From: Rudaea cellulosilytica DSM 22992
GTDB lineage: Bacteria > Pseudomonadota > Gammaproteobacteria > Xanthomonadales > Rhodanobacteraceae
Direction: 5' to 3'
Assembly: GCF_000378125.1 (NCBI RefSeq)
Contig: NZ_KB899241.1
Coordinates: 1,773,652-1,837,651, forward strand
DNA length: 64,000 nucleotides
Shown: positions 21,412 to 33,199 of the stretch, one piece after another
Position numbering within the stretch: position 1 is the first letter of the stretch
Layout of the letters: each line of letters begins with the position of its first letter
Program-made: the position numbers and the translations under genes
The notes under the pieces: model-generated
What the model saw: the letters and a program-made list of their open reading frames with translations, nothing else
The model's database searches: none
What the model was told of the DNA's origin: nothing

Positions 21412-22646
21412 AGCACAAAGCCGAAAAATCCCTGATCGTCGGACTCGATGTCGGCACCTCGAAGGTCGTAGCGATCGTCGGCGAATATGCGCCGGGCGAA
21501 CCGGTCGAAATCATCGGCATCGGCTCGCACACCTCGCACGGATTGAAGCGCGGCGTCGTCGTCGACATCGAATCGACCGTGCAGTCGATCCAGCGCGCGG
21601 TCGAAGAGGCCGAACTGATGGCAGGCTGCGAGATCCGTTCGGTCTACGCGGGCATCAGCGGCAGCCATATCCTCGGCCGCAACTCGCACGGTACGGCACC
21701 GATCCGCGAGCGCGAGGTGACCCAGGGCGATATCGACCACGTGCTCGACGCGGCCTGCGCGGTAGCGATCCCGGCGGACCAGCGCGTTCTTTATAAGGAG
21801 CCGCAGGAATTTGTCATCGATGGCCAGGAAGATATCCGTCATCCGATCGGCATGAGCGGCGTTCGCCTCGAGGCGAACGTGCACATCGTCACCGGCGCGG
21901 TCAGCGCGGCGCAGAACATCACCAAATGCGTGAACCGCTGCGGCCTGCAGGTCGACGACCTGATTCCGGGCGCGATCGCGTCGAGCAAGGCCATCCTCGT
22001 GCAGGACGAACGCGAGCTCGGCGTCTGTCTCGTCGACATCGGCGCGGGCACCACGGATATCTCAATCTTCACCCAGGGCGCGATCCGCCACACCGCGAGC
22101 CTGCCGATCGGCGGCGACCAGGTGACCAACGACATCGCCCAGGGCTTCCGCACGCCGACCGCGCATGCCGAGGAGATCAAGGTCAAGTACGCCTGCGCGC
22201 TGGCCCAACTCGCGCACGCCGAGGAGACGATCCAGGTACCGAGCGTCGGCGATCGCCCGCCGCGTCGTCTCGCCCGGCAGACATTGGCCGAGTGGGTGCA
22301 GCCGCGTTACGAGGAGCTGTTCGGCATGGTCCAGGCTGAGCTGCGCCGCTCGGGCTACGAGTCGCTGGTCGCGGCCGGCATCGTGTTGACCGGCGGCGGT
22401 TCGAAGATGGAAGGCGTCATCGAACTGGCCGAGGAAGTGTTCCACCTGCCCGTGCGCGTGGGTCTGCCGCAGCACGTGACTGGGCTGGCTGACGTGGTCA
22501 GCAACCCGATCCACGCGACCGGCGTCGGCCTGCTGCTCTACGGCAGCCGGCAAGACGGCATGACCCGCACGACCGGAAGTTCGGTGGCCGGCAACGTCGG
22601 CAACTTCTGGGGCAAGGTCAAGCATTGGGTGAAGGGAGAGTTTTGA
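21408..22646 (+). CDS. ftsA: Cell division protein FtsA
   Basis: 412 residues, actin-like fold with the FtsA-specific 1C insertion. GLDVGTSKVVAIVGEY (phosphate 1), VDIGAGTTDISIF (phosphate 2) and GIVLTGGGSKMEGVIELA (adenosine loop) are all present. The C-terminal VGNFWGKVKHWVKGEF is an amphipathic membrane-targeting helix. FtsA tethers FtsZ to the membrane. It overlaps ftsQ by ATGA but is followed by a 203-bp hairpin-rich gap before ftsZ. Confidence 0.97.
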   Translation: MKHKAEKSLIVGLDVGTSKVVAIVGEYAPGEPVEIIGIGSHTSHGLKRGVVVDIESTVQSIQRAVEEAELMAGCEIRSVYAGISGSHILGRNSHGTAPIREREVTQGDIDHVLDAACAVAIPADQRVLYKEPQEFVIDGQEDIRHPIGMSGVRLEANVHIVTGAVSAAQNITKCVNRCGLQVDDLIPGAIASSKAILVQDERELGVCLVDIGAGTTDISIFTQGAIRHTASLPIGGDQVTNDIAQGFRTPTAHAEEIKVKYACALAQLAHAEETIQVPSVGDRPPRRLARQTLAEWVQPRYEELFGMVQAELRRSGYESLVAAGIVLTGGGSKMEGVIELAEEVFHLPVRVGLPQHVTGLADVVSNPIHATGVGLLLYGSRQDGMTRTTGSSVAGNVGNFWGKVKHWVKGEF

Positions 22647-22849
22647 GCAACACCATTCCCAACCAGCCCTTCCTTTCAAGGGAGAGCTGAAGAGAAAAGC
22701 GGTACGCAGGAGCGTGCTGCGGATCCGAAACGGATCCACCCCACGGCGGCACATGTGCCTGTCCGTCGCGGGGCCGGAGTGGCGCGGAGCGCCGCAGCCG
22801 GTGATCGATAACTACATCAAGCAACACACAACTAGCGGAGGTAAGGGAA
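22647..22849 (+). promoter_or_regulatory. Hairpin-rich ftsA-ftsZ spacer
   Basis: 203 bases without a gene. It holds a weak CCCTT/AAGGG hairpin (22667-22682), a perfect GGATCCG-AAA-CGGATCC hairpin (22721-22737), a 12-nt palindrome GGCACATGTGCC (22748-22759) and a GGCGC-GGA-GCGCC hairpin (22781-22793). The strong ribosome site GGAGGTAAGGG stands just before the ftsZ ATG. The high-purine, SD-strong end suggests high ftsZ translation; the dyads may set mRNA stability or processing. Confidence 0.55.
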
Positions 22850-24031
22850 ATGTTTGAACTGGTCGAAAAACTCGCACCCAATGCAGTAATCAAGGTCATC
22901 GGCGTCGGTGGCGGCGGCGGCAACGCGGTCAGCCACATGGTGTCGTCCAATATCGATGGCGTGGACTTCGTCTGCGCTAACACCGATTCGCAGGCGCTGA
23001 AGAAAACCGGTGCCAAGCTGACCTTGCAGCTCGGCGGCAACGTGACCAAGGGCCTCGGCGCAGGCGCGAATCCGGAAGTCGGCCGCCAGGCCGCGCTGGA
23101 AGATCGCGAGCGCATCGTCGAGCTGCTGCAGGGCGCCGACATGGTGTTCATCACGGCCGGCATGGGCGGTGGCACCGGTACCGGCGCGGCGCCGGTCGTG
23201 GCGCAGCTGGCCAAGGAACTCGGCATCCTCACCGTGGCGGTGGTGACCAAGCCGTTCCCGTTCGAAGGCCGTCGCCGCATGCAGGTGGCGATGAAGGGCA
23301 TCGAGGACCTCTCCCAGTACGTCGACTCGCTGATCACGGTGCCGAACGAGAAGCTGCTGAGCGTGCTCGGCCACGACGTGACGATGGTTTCGGCGCTCAA
23401 GTCGGCCGACGACGTGCTGCTCGGTGCGGTGCAGGGCATTTCCGACCTGATCACGCGTCCGGGCCTGATCAACGTCGACTTTGCCGACGTGCGCACGGTC
23501 ATGTCCGAAATGGGTTTTGCGATGATGGGCACGGGCATCGCCCGCGGGGACGACCGGGCCGTGGCTGCGGCCGAGGCGGCGATCAACAATCCGCTGCTCG
23601 AGGACGTCAACCTGTCCGGCGCCTGCGGCATCCTGGTCAACGTCACCGCGGGTCCGAACCTGACCATGCGCGAGTTCGACGAGATCGGCCAGGTCGTCCA
23701 CCAGTTCGCTTCCGAGGATGCGACCGTGGTCATCGGCACGGCGATCGATCCGGAGATGCAGGACAACGTCCGCGTCACCGTCGTCGCCACCGGCCTCAAC
23801 CGCAATGCGGCACGCCAGCATGCGCGTCGGGAAGAGCCGATGGTCGCCACGCGTCCGCACCTGGTCAAACGCACAGGCACCGACAACATGCCGGTGTACG
23901 ACGACTATATCCAGCCGGTGCGCACGTCGCCGGCGCGATCGGTGGCGGCAGCGGCGGAGGCGGCGCCGATGGCGGAGGCTCAAGTAGACTATCTGGATAT
24001 CCCGGCGTTCTTGCGCCGTCAGGCAGACTGA
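22850..24031 (+). CDS. ftsZ: Cell division GTPase FtsZ
   Basis: 393 residues. Tubulin signature GGGTGTG at residues 106-112, N-terminal [16 protein letters not shown]7 loop with [11 protein letters not shown], and a Pro/Ala-rich linker. The C-terminal conserved peptide [14 protein letters not shown] is the binding site for FtsA and ZipA. Best ribosome site in the cluster (GGAGG, 10-14 nt before ATG). Followed by three tandem hairpins before lpxC. Confidence 0.98.
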   Translation: MFELVEKLAPNAVIKVIGVGGGGGNAVSHMVSSNIDGVDFVCANTDSQALKKTGAKLTLQLGGNVTKGLGAGANPEVGRQAALEDRERIVELLQGADMVFITAGMGGGTGTGAAPVVAQLAKELGILTVAVVTKPFPFEGRRRMQVAMKGIEDLSQYVDSLITVPNEKLLSVLGHDVTMVSALKSADDVLLGAVQGISDLITRPGLINVDFADVRTVMSEMGFAMMGTGIARGDDRAVAAAEAAINNPLLEDVNLSGACGILVNVTAGPNLTMREFDEIGQVVHQFASEDATVVIGTAIDPEMQDNVRVTVVATGLNRNAARQHARREEPMVATRPHLVKRTGTDNMPVYDDYIQPVRTSPARSVAAAAEAAPMAEAQVDYLDIPAFLRRQAD

Positions 24032-24383
24032 GGAGGCGATCGGAGACCTCTCACAAGAGTTCTTCGCTGACCTTCTTGACTTGCCCAGGAGCGCAAACGC
24101 GATGCGCTATTTCGCATCGCGTAGGCGCGTAACCTCTCGACCTCCGCGGGTCCCGGACTTCGTTACGCGACGGCACAGTCGCGTAACGAATCCTTAACGG
24201 GTTTTTGCGAGCGTCGGTTGAAGCGGATCGACGCTGGTACTATCTCTGAGAAGATGTGCCCGCACATGTTGCATTCACGCAACATGCGTAGGTTTTTTAC
24301 ATCGCTTTACTTTGCGCGGCGGTATCGGTGTGTTAGGATTCTTGCCGTTTTTGTCCGCTCCTGCCCCAGGGGTCATAAGAAAA
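24032..24383 (+). promoter_or_regulatory. ftsZ-lpxC spacer with three perfect hairpins and lpxC leader
   Basis: 352 bases without a gene. Hairpin A: 10-bp arms ACGCGATGCG (24098-24107) / CGCATCGCGT (24114-24123). Hairpin B: 13-bp arms TTCGTTACGCGAC (24159-24171) / GTCGCGTAACGAA (24178-24190), loop GGCACA. Hairpin C: 8-bp arms CATGTTGC (24265-24272) / GCAACATG (24279-24286), followed six nt later by TTTTTT (24293-24298), which makes it terminator-like. The lpxC promoter must lie between hairpin C and 24383; no clear -35/-10 pair stands out. Confidence 0.6.
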
Positions 24384-25295
24384 ATGATCAAACAACGTAC
24401 GCTCAAAAATGTCATCCGGGCGACGGGTGTTGGTCTGCATACGGGCGAAAAGGTTTATATGACGCTGCGTCCTGCGGCTGTCGACACCGGCATCGTATTT
24501 CGCCGCGTGGACCTTGCGCAGCCGATGGAGATCCGCTCCCGCAGCGAGAACATCGGCGACACGCGCCTCTCCAGCACACTCGTCAAAGACGGCGTGCGCA
24601 TCGCGACCATCGAACACCTGCTTTCCGCTTTTGCCGGTCTCGGCATCGACAACGCCTATGTCGATCTGTCCGCGCCCGAAGTGCCGATCATGGACGGCAG
24701 TGCCGGTCCGTTCGTATTCCTGCTGCAGTCAGCGGGCATCGAAGAACAGGCCGCCGCCAAGCGGTTCGTCCGCATCAAGAAGCCCGTCGTCGTGCGCGAA
24801 GGCGACAAATGGGCGCGCTTCGAGCCGTTTGACGGCTTCAAGGTCGGCTTCTCGATCGATTTCGACCACCCGATTTTCACCCGCCGCACGTCCAAGGCCG
24901 AGATCGATTTCTCGACGACCTCGTTCGTCAAGGAAGTCTCCCGCGCGCGCACGTTCGGCTTCATGCGCGACATCGAAATGCTGCGCGAGAAAAACCTCGC
25001 CCTCGGCGGTTCGATGGACAACGCGATCGTGCTCGACGATTACCGCGTGCTCAACGAAGACGGTCTGCGTTACGAGGACGAATTCGTCAAGCACAAGATC
25101 CTCGACGCGATCGGCGATCTTTATCTGCTCGGTCACAGCCTGATCGGCGCGTTCTACGGCCACAAGTCGGGCCATGAGTTGAACAACAAACTGCTGCGCG
25201 CGTTGATGGCTGACGCCAAGGCCTGGGAAGAAGTCAGCTTCCCGGATCAGTCCAAGGCGCCGATTTCGTACGCACACCCGGCACAGGCAGTATAA
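24384..25295 (+). CDS. lpxC: UDP-3-O-acyl-GlcNAc deacetylase LpxC
   Basis: 303 residues from the ATG at 24384 ([21 protein letters not shown]). Zinc ligands: His78 in TIEHLLSA, then His and Asp of [10 protein letters not shown] (about 237 and 241). The general-base His is in [10 protein letters not shown] (about 264). It commits lipid A synthesis and confirms a Gram-negative, LPS-making cell. Usual terminal gene of dcw in this group. The C-terminus ([19 protein letters not shown]) lacks an obvious FtsH degron of the E. coli type. Confidence 0.97.
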   Translation: MIKQRTLKNVIRATGVGLHTGEKVYMTLRPAAVDTGIVFRRVDLAQPMEIRSRSENIGDTRLSSTLVKDGVRIATIEHLLSAFAGLGIDNAYVDLSAPEVPIMDGSAGPFVFLLQSAGIEEQAAAKRFVRIKKPVVVREGDKWARFEPFDGFKVGFSIDFDHPIFTRRTSKAEIDFSTTSFVKEVSRARTFGFMRDIEMLREKNLALGGSMDNAIVLDDYRVLNEDGLRYEDEFVKHKILDAIGDLYLLGHSLIGAFYGHKSGHELNNKLLRALMADAKAWEEVSFPDQSKAPISYAHPAQAV

Positions 25296-25306
25296 GTTTT
25301 CACTAG

Positions 25307-25342
25307 AGCAGTCGCTGTCCCGCAGCGACTGCTTTTTGTTTT
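25307..25342 (+). terminator. Strong intrinsic terminator after lpxC
   Basis: Perfect 11-bp stem AGCAGTCGCTG (25307-25317) / CAGCGACTGCT (25323-25333), loop TCCCG, followed by TTTTTGTTTT. It ends the plus-strand dcw transcript just before the convergent dciA stop. Confidence 0.93.
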
Positions 25343-25352
25343 GCGGGACGAA

Positions 25353-25811
25353 TTATTCGGCAAGGGATGCCAGTTTGAGGTAAGCCGCCCGGAGTTCCGG
25401 GTCGGCCAGGGACCGAGCCACCAGCCGCAGATGTTCGGCGCTGGCTTTGGAAAGAGGTTTGGGTTTTGCCGATTCCCGGGGAACGGGGGGCAGGGCCGCC
25501 ACTTTCACCGCGAATTTCTCGATGGGAAGGCCCGAGGTGGTACGGGCATGGGCAAGTATCGCGTTCTGATGAAGACGCAGCTTGGCCGCCCAGGTCGAGG
25601 AGCTCGCTAGAAAGACGATCCGCCCGGATTGCACGGTCGCCAAACGGCATTGGCGACGCAGCGCATCCGGCAGCGGTTGGCGCAGTTGACGATCGAGCGC
25701 ATCCAGGGCGCGCGCCCGCGCAAGCAGGGCGGCGACGGGAGCGGATTCGCCAATGGATTTGGCGGAGAGCGGGGCCTTGTTGCGGGCCGGCGATCGATCG
25801 GATGGCTGCAT
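25353..25811 (-). CDS. dciA: DciA (DUF721) family protein, DnaB helicase loader/operator
   Basis: 152 residues. The central region (LRQPLPDALRRQCRLATVQSGRIVFLASSSTWAAKLR, quoted here only as the span about residues 43-80) has the DUF721 KH-like pattern: a Leu-Pro-x-x-L segment, a Cys-x-Leu-Ala strand and the W-A-x-x-L-R motif. DciA is the ancestral replicative-helicase loader in bacteria lacking DnaC/DnaI. Divergent from the M23 peptidase and convergent with lpxC, as in other Xanthomonadales. ATG at 25811. Confidence 0.8.
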   Translation of the reverse strand: MQPSDRSPARNKAPLSAKSIGESAPVAALLARARALDALDRQLRQPLPDALRRQCRLATVQSGRIVFLASSSTWAAKLRLHQNAILAHARTTSGLPIEKFAVKVAALPPVPRESAKPKPLSKASAEHLRLVARSLADPELRAAYLKLASLAE

Positions 25812-25872
25812 GGCGTAAACGAAGCGCGGCGGGCTTGCCCGACGTTGCCCCTAAAGAATTCATTGCGAAACG

Positions 25873-26814
25873 ATGAACATCATAATCGTCGCAAGCTCCA
25901 ACGCAATGCCGACCACACTTGATCTGAAGTGTTGGCGGATGCGCAGCAAGATCATCGGCGCGATTGCGGCCTGTGCTCTGTTCTGCGTCGGCATCGGCGT
26001 CGTTGCAGCCAGCGCCTTCTCCAACAGCCGCGATCGCGCGCTGCATGACGTCGCCGCGATGCGTGACGCGATCAGTCGTCAGCAGGGCGATCTCAGCCAG
26101 CTTGAAACGGCCTCGCGCCGCGACATGGACGCGCTAGCGCTGCAGCTTGGCTCGCTGCAGGCCCAGGCCACACGGCTCAATGCGCTCGGCGAACGACTCA
26201 CGGAAATCGGCAAGCTCGGCGACGGCGAATTCGACTTCGCCAAGCCGCCGGCTCTCGGCGGCGCCGAGGACCCGGTCGCGGCGTCGCACACGCTCGACTT
26301 CGACCTCGCCGGCAATATCGATGCCCTGCGCGACCAGTTCACCTTCCAGGAAACCGAGCTGACCGTGCTCGAGAACCTGTTGCTCGACCGCAAGGCGCGC
26401 AACGCGCTCGTGCCGAGCGGCTACCCGGTGTCGACCAGCTACATCGGTTCGCCGTTCGGCTCGCGCGTTGATCCGATCAATGGCCAGATGGAAACGCACC
26501 TCGGCCTGGATTTCGATGCCGAGATCGGCAGCGACATCAAGGCGGTCGCGGCCGGTGTCGTCGCGTTCGCCGGTGACAAGTCGGGTTATGGCCACGTCGT
26601 CGAAATCGATCACGGCAACGGCTACATGACGCGCTACGCGCACAATTCGGTCAATCTCGTTAAGGTCGGCGAACGCGTGAAATTCGGCCAGGCCATCGCC
26701 AAGGTCGGTTCGACCGGGCGTTCGACCGGCCCCCACTGCCATTTCGAAGTCTGGCTTGACGGCAAGGTGGTCAATCCGTACGCGTACGTGAAGGGCAAGA
26801 TCAAACCCGTGTAA
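25873..26814 (+). CDS. M23 (LytM-type) peptidase, membrane-anchored
   Basis: 313 residues. A short N-terminus and a membrane helix (about 25-50) are followed by a coiled coil (about 55-100). The C-terminal LytM domain has a complete zinc site: H-L-G-L-D in THLGLDFDAEIG and H-C-H-F in GPHCHFEVWLDG, plus GNGYMTRYAH. It therefore looks catalytically active, unlike EnvC/NlpD. A DD- or glycyl-type peptidoglycan endopeptidase is expected. It lies directly upstream of secA in the same orientation; the two may be partly co-transcribed. An internal Met near residue 22 could be the real start. Confidence 0.85.
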   Translation: MNIIIVASSNAMPTTLDLKCWRMRSKIIGAIAACALFCVGIGVVAASAFSNSRDRALHDVAAMRDAISRQQGDLSQLETASRRDMDALALQLGSLQAQATRLNALGERLTEIGKLGDGEFDFAKPPALGGAEDPVAASHTLDFDLAGNIDALRDQFTFQETELTVLENLLLDRKARNALVPSGYPVSTSYIGSPFGSRVDPINGQMETHLGLDFDAEIGSDIKAVAAGVVAFAGDKSGYGHVVEIDHGNGYMTRYAHNSVNLVKVGERVKFGQAIAKVGSTGRSTGPHCHFEVWLDGKVVNPYAYVKGKIKPV

Positions 26815-26874
26815 ATCCGCTCTTCCCGGTGTGGCGCGTCGGGCTTGAAACAAGCGTCCGACGCCCAAATCCCC

Positions 26875-26940
26875 TATAATGAGCGCAAGCCGCCGTAGTC
26901 TAGGCGGTTTTGTTTTTGCGCTTGTCCAAAGGCGCAAAAG
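26875..26940 (+). promoter_or_regulatory. secA leader: -10 hexamer and two alternative hairpins
   Basis: TATAAT at 26875-26880 has no good -35 at 16-18 nt. Hairpin 1 pairs AAGCCGCC (26887-26894) with GGCGGTTT (26903-26910) and runs into TTTTGTTTTT, giving the form of an intrinsic terminator. Hairpin 2 pairs TTTTGCGC (26914-26921) with GCGCAAAA (26932-26939) and uses part of that T-tract, so the two structures compete. Together they look like an attenuator ahead of secA. Confidence 0.45.
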
Positions 26941-27002
26941 CCGGGACGGTCGTCTGCGGCCGCACTTCTCAAAAAAAGCTCCCATAGCCAAACATCGAAT
27001 CC

Positions 27003-29738
<2,736 letters not shown>

Positions 29739-29766
29739 GCGTCGTCGCGCGTTAGCGGAAACGCCA

Positions 29767-30714
29767 ATGCGCGATCGCATCCATGTCGTCGCCGGCATCC
29801 TGAGCGACAACGAAGGCCGCGTGCTGCTCGCGCGTCGGCCTTCCGGCAAGCACTCTGCCGGACTGTGGGAATTCCCCGGCGGCAAGCTCGAACCCGGTGA
29901 GACCGCACATGCGGCGCTGCGCCGCGAACTGCGCGAGGAAATCGGCGTCGACATCGGCGCCATCGAGCCGTTGATCGGCGTGCCTTGGGACTTCGGCGAC
30001 AAATCCATTTTCCTCGACGTCTACCGCGTGCTCGATTTCTCGGGTGCGCCGCACGGGCACGAGGGGCAGGCGCTCGCCTGGCATCGAGTCGATGAGCTCG
30101 CCGGCATCGCCATGCCGCAGCCCGATCGTCCGGTTGCGACCGCACTGCGCCTGCCCTCCCACTATGCGATTACCCCAGAACCGGACGATGAGGTTGCGGC
30201 TCTTCTCGATCGCATCGACCATGCGCTTGCCGGCGGCGTGCGTTTGCTGCAATTGCGTGCGAAAACGATGTCGGCAGAGCGAATCGCTTCGCTGGCCCGC
30301 GTCGTCCAGGCCCGCGTTCGGGCAGCAGGTGCGATGCTGCTGCTTAACGGGCATGCCGGCCTCGCCGCAAAGCTCGACCTCGACGGCGTGCATCTGCCGA
30401 CGGTCGAACTGATGCAGCAGATGTCTCGCCCTTTGCCGCGCGATCGGTGGGTGGCAGCGTCCTGCCACGATGAGCGCGAGCTGGAGCATGCTGCCGCGAT
30501 CGGCGTGGATTTCGTCGTACTCGGCCCGGTGCTGCCCACGCGCAGCCATCCCGCTGCAGCACCGCTCGGCTGGCGACGCTTCGGCGAGCTTTGCGCGGCG
30601 ACGCCGCTGCCGGTGTACGCTCTCGGCGGCCTGACCGCGGCCGACACCTCGATGGCGCATGCGCATGGTGCGCAAGGCGTCGCCGGCATCTCAGGTTTTT
30701 TCGCGGACCGCTAG
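29767..30714 (+). CDS. Fusion of MutT-type Nudix hydrolase and ThiE-like domain
   Basis: 315 residues from the ATG at 29767, 28 nt after secA. Residues 1-130 are a MutT-like Nudix domain with a full Nudix box at 38-60 (GGKLEPGE...REELREEIG pattern G-x5-E-x7-RELREE). MutT hydrolyses 8-oxo-dGTP. Residues about 135-315 are a thiamine-phosphate-synthase-like TIM barrel (LLQLRAKTMS, GVDFVVLGPVLPTRSHP, ALGGLTA). The same fusion after secA is known in many gammaproteobacteria. The role of the ThiE-like half is unclear: the diphosphate-binding residues of true ThiE are only partly recognisable. The last 24 nt overlap convergent coaE. Confidence 0.88.
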   Translation: MRDRIHVVAGILSDNEGRVLLARRPSGKHSAGLWEFPGGKLEPGETAHAALRRELREEIGVDIGAIEPLIGVPWDFGDKSIFLDVYRVLDFSGAPHGHEGQALAWHRVDELAGIAMPQPDRPVATALRLPSHYAITPEPDDEVAALLDRIDHALAGGVRLLQLRAKTMSAERIASLARVVQARVRAAGAMLLLNGHAGLAAKLDLDGVHLPTVELMQQMSRPLPRDRWVAASCHDERELEHAAAIGVDFVVLGPVLPTRSHPAAAPLGWRRFGELCAATPLPVYALGGLTAADTSMAHAHGAQGVAGISGFFADR

Positions 30715-31314
30715 CGCCGTGTACAGTCGGTGCAGCCGCGCCACGATCTGCGGCAAGTCATCCAGGTTGCCGCTGTTGTCGATCACGTCGTCGGCAAGCG
30801 CGAGACGTTGCGCCCGCGTCGCCTGGGCGGCCAGGGCGCGCTGCGCGAACTCCGCGGTCATGCCGTCTCGTTGCATGAGTCGGGCAAGTTGCACAGCCCG
30901 CGGTACATCGACCACGAGAACGCGGTCCACCCAAGCATAGGCCTGCGCCGATTCGGCATACAGCGGAATCGCCAGCAGGCAGTACGGCGCGCTGCACGCG
31001 GCGGCGCGCGAGCGCAGTTCGCTGCGCACGCGCGGATGCAGGATCGCCTCAAGACGCCGCCGCGCGGCCTCGTCGGCGAAGATGCGCTCGCGTAGGCGGC
31101 GACGGTCGAGTTCGCCTGCCGGGGTGAACGCTTCGGGGCCGAATGCGGCGGCGATTTCCGCGAGCGCGGGTTGGCCGGACCCGACTAGATCTCGTGCGAC
31201 AACATCGGCGTCGAAGACCGCACCGCCAAGTCGCTCAAACTGCTGCTGCACTGCGCTCTTGCCGACGGCGATGCCGCCGGTTAGCACGATAACCGGTGCG
31301 CGTGCGGGCCTCAT
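30691..31314 (-). CDS. coaE: Dephospho-CoA kinase
   Basis: 207 residues. P-loop GGIAVGKS at 13-20, FDADVVARDLV near 34, LEAILHPRVRSELR, and LVVDVPRAVQLARLMQRDGMT are typical CoaE segments. Last step of coenzyme A synthesis. Its ATG overlaps the stop of the phosphoethanolamine-transferase-like gene (ATGA), so the two are coupled. In related genomes coaE usually follows pilD directly; here that foreign-looking gene intervenes. Convergent with the mutT-thiE fusion, sharing 24 nt of coding sequence. Confidence 0.95.
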   Translation of the reverse strand: MRPARAPVIVLTGGIAVGKSAVQQQFERLGGAVFDADVVARDLVGSGQPALAEIAAAFGPEAFTPAGELDRRRLRERIFADEAARRRLEAILHPRVRSELRSRAAACSAPYCLLAIPLYAESAQAYAWVDRVLVVDVPRAVQLARLMQRDGMTAEFAQRALAAQATRAQRLALADDVIDNSGNLDDLPQIVARLHRLYTALAVREKT

Positions 31315-33119
31315 TGGGGGGTTGCCGGCAGCCCGGCGTGCGTATCCGACGCTGGTATAGTCCTAGCAGGCAGAGTTACGGTTTGGCAGTCCTCGTCGAA
31401 CTGCGCCTTGTCGAAATCAGCTGTCCAGAAACGTGTGACAAGGCGCGGCCGATAGCGCCACTCCCAACTGAAAAGACTTCGCGATTCGTCATGCCCGGGG
31501 AAGTCGATCCCGACCATGTCGATCAGGGATTCGAAGGTGTCTGCGCTCAGCGTATGCCCGTTCGCGTTCGTAGCGAGGGCGTCCACACGCTCAGGATGCG
31601 CCGCGACATAAGCATCCGAATACCAGAACAGGGCGGGTATCTCATACTCATCGCGTGTTCCGAAACCATGTCCTGCCTTGTTCGGGCAGGTTGAACTCGG
31701 CATCCGTTCGCCATGATCGGAGACGAACCACAATGCGCTTACCGCTGCGCTGTCTTGCAGAACGCCGATTATTCTAGCTAAAACATGATCCGTATAGAGA
31801 ATGGTATTGTCATAGCTATTGACGAATTCCTGAACGTTGTCGAGCACTACCTTGTAATGACCAGGAGAAAGCGATGAAACATCGCTATGCGCATCGGTCA
31901 TCGTGGGAGTAAAGCGATGGAAATCAGCGGGATAACGATAGTCGTAGAAAGTATGGCTGCCCATCATGTGCAATACGATGAATATGTCCCCACTGGACTG
32001 CTTGATGGTGATTTCTAGCGGTTCGAGCATAACTTCGTCGACGCTGCCTGGCGAAGTCCAGGATGCCTGATTGAGATATTGCCGATCGCTGGCTTCGTTT
32101 GCGTAAACCGCCGTTTGCGAATCGAAAGCACCAAGCGGCAATTGATTGGAAATCCAGTAAGTGTGGAAGCCGGCTTCCCTTGTCACCTGCACGATCGACG
32201 GCTCCGACCATAGCGTGGCATTGTCGTCGATCGGCTTGCGCGTCAGCAATTGCGGGATGGCATCTCGGGAAACAACCCAAGAAGAAAGCATGTCAGGAAT
32301 TTTTATCAGGTTCTTGATTCGACTCAACTCCGGGTTGGTCGACCGTTCGTAACCGAATATCTGCCAATGATTGCGTGCGCTACTCTCGCCGATGACGAGC
32401 ACGTATATCTGGCGAGCGCTGACTGTCGCATCGCGACGAGTGTGAAAACTAAAATTCTTCAGACGCTCAACGTTTTGCTGCACGGCCAGCGATTGTCGAC
32501 GATATTCGATGAGCCTAGGTATGACGCCAAATGGATAGCCGAGCGTGATCGAATGGATGAACAGTCGGGGCGTATTCGCGCGCATCTGCGCTAGGATATC
32601 GGGTCTGACAGTGAACCATGCTGCGAGCATCAGGATTGGTGGAGCGGCAATAGCAAGAGCAAGAGTCAATTTTCTGGAACGATGCTGCCATCTGAAAGCA
32701 TTGCGCAGCGCAAGCCGTATCGTCGCGATTGTGAATGCCGTGACCGTAGCCAAGGCAATGCAAATCGGGATCAGGGTGTCAGCAAGATATTCGCGTATTT
32801 CGCGCGGATTGGTTGCGGACACCGTGGCCAATATTTCGGCTGTGCTGGGTGTTTGATACCGCCAGATATAGAACGCTTCGAGTGGAGCGAGCAGCGCAAA
32901 TGGCGCCAGCAGCAGACATGCGAGCCAAAGCCTGTTGCCGAATATTGCACAGAATAGGAGCAGTAGGGCGCACGGGAAAACAATCGCGCTGATCCAGCCT
33001 GGGCTGAAGCGATTGCGTTCAAGCCAGACAAGGCCGGGTAAAAGCTGCAGTGCCAAATAGAGTGCAAAGCATCCCCATCCAACTACGCGCGAAGAGAGTC
33101 TGGATCGGGGTTCACTCAT
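31311..33119 (-). CDS. Phosphoethanolamine-transferase/sulfatase-superfamily membrane protein
   Basis: 602 residues. Five membrane helices occupy about residues 12-170. The periplasmic alkaline-phosphatase-fold domain follows. The nucleophile loop is G244-E-S-S-A-R-N (compare GES-T/S-x-R-N in the EptC/CptA group), and later metal-ligand motifs are WFVSDHGER and KAGHGFGTRDEYEIPALFW. Such enzymes move phosphoethanolamine from phosphatidylethanolamine to lipid A, core sugars or, in Neisseria (PptA), to pilin. It lies between pilD and coaE, which are normally adjacent, and overlaps coaE by ATGA. Pilin, LPS or the neighbouring glycan could be the acceptor; context favours pilin or its glycan but this is inference. 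Confidence 0.8.
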   Translation of the reverse strand: MSEPRSRLSSRVVGWGCFALYLALQLLPGLVWLERNRFSPGWISAIVFPCALLLLFCAIFGNRLWLACLLLAPFALLAPLEAFYIWRYQTPSTAEILATVSATNPREIREYLADTLIPICIALATVTAFTIATIRLALRNAFRWQHRSRKLTLALAIAAPPILMLAAWFTVRPDILAQMRANTPRLFIHSITLGYPFGVIPRLIEYRRQSLAVQQNVERLKNFSFHTRRDATVSARQIYVLVIGESSARNHWQIFGYERSTNPELSRIKNLIKIPDMLSSWVVSRDAIPQLLTRKPIDDNATLWSEPSIVQVTREAGFHTYWISNQLPLGAFDSQTAVYANEASDRQYLNQASWTSPGSVDEVMLEPLEITIKQSSGDIFIVLHMMGSHTFYDYRYPADFHRFTPTMTDAHSDVSSLSPGHYKVVLDNVQEFVNSYDNTILYTDHVLARIIGVLQDSAAVSALWFVSDHGERMPSSTCPNKAGHGFGTRDEYEIPALFWYSDAYVAAHPERVDALATNANGHTLSADTFESLIDMVGIDFPGHDESRSLFSWEWRYRPRLVTRFWTADFDKAQFDEDCQTVTLPARTIPASDTHAGLPATPQ

Positions 33120-33199
33120 GGTGTGACTTTGAGAGAAGATGTGCGCTCTGGTGACTATGGCCGTTCAGCCAATTCCCTGGCATCGTCTTGCTGCCCTTG

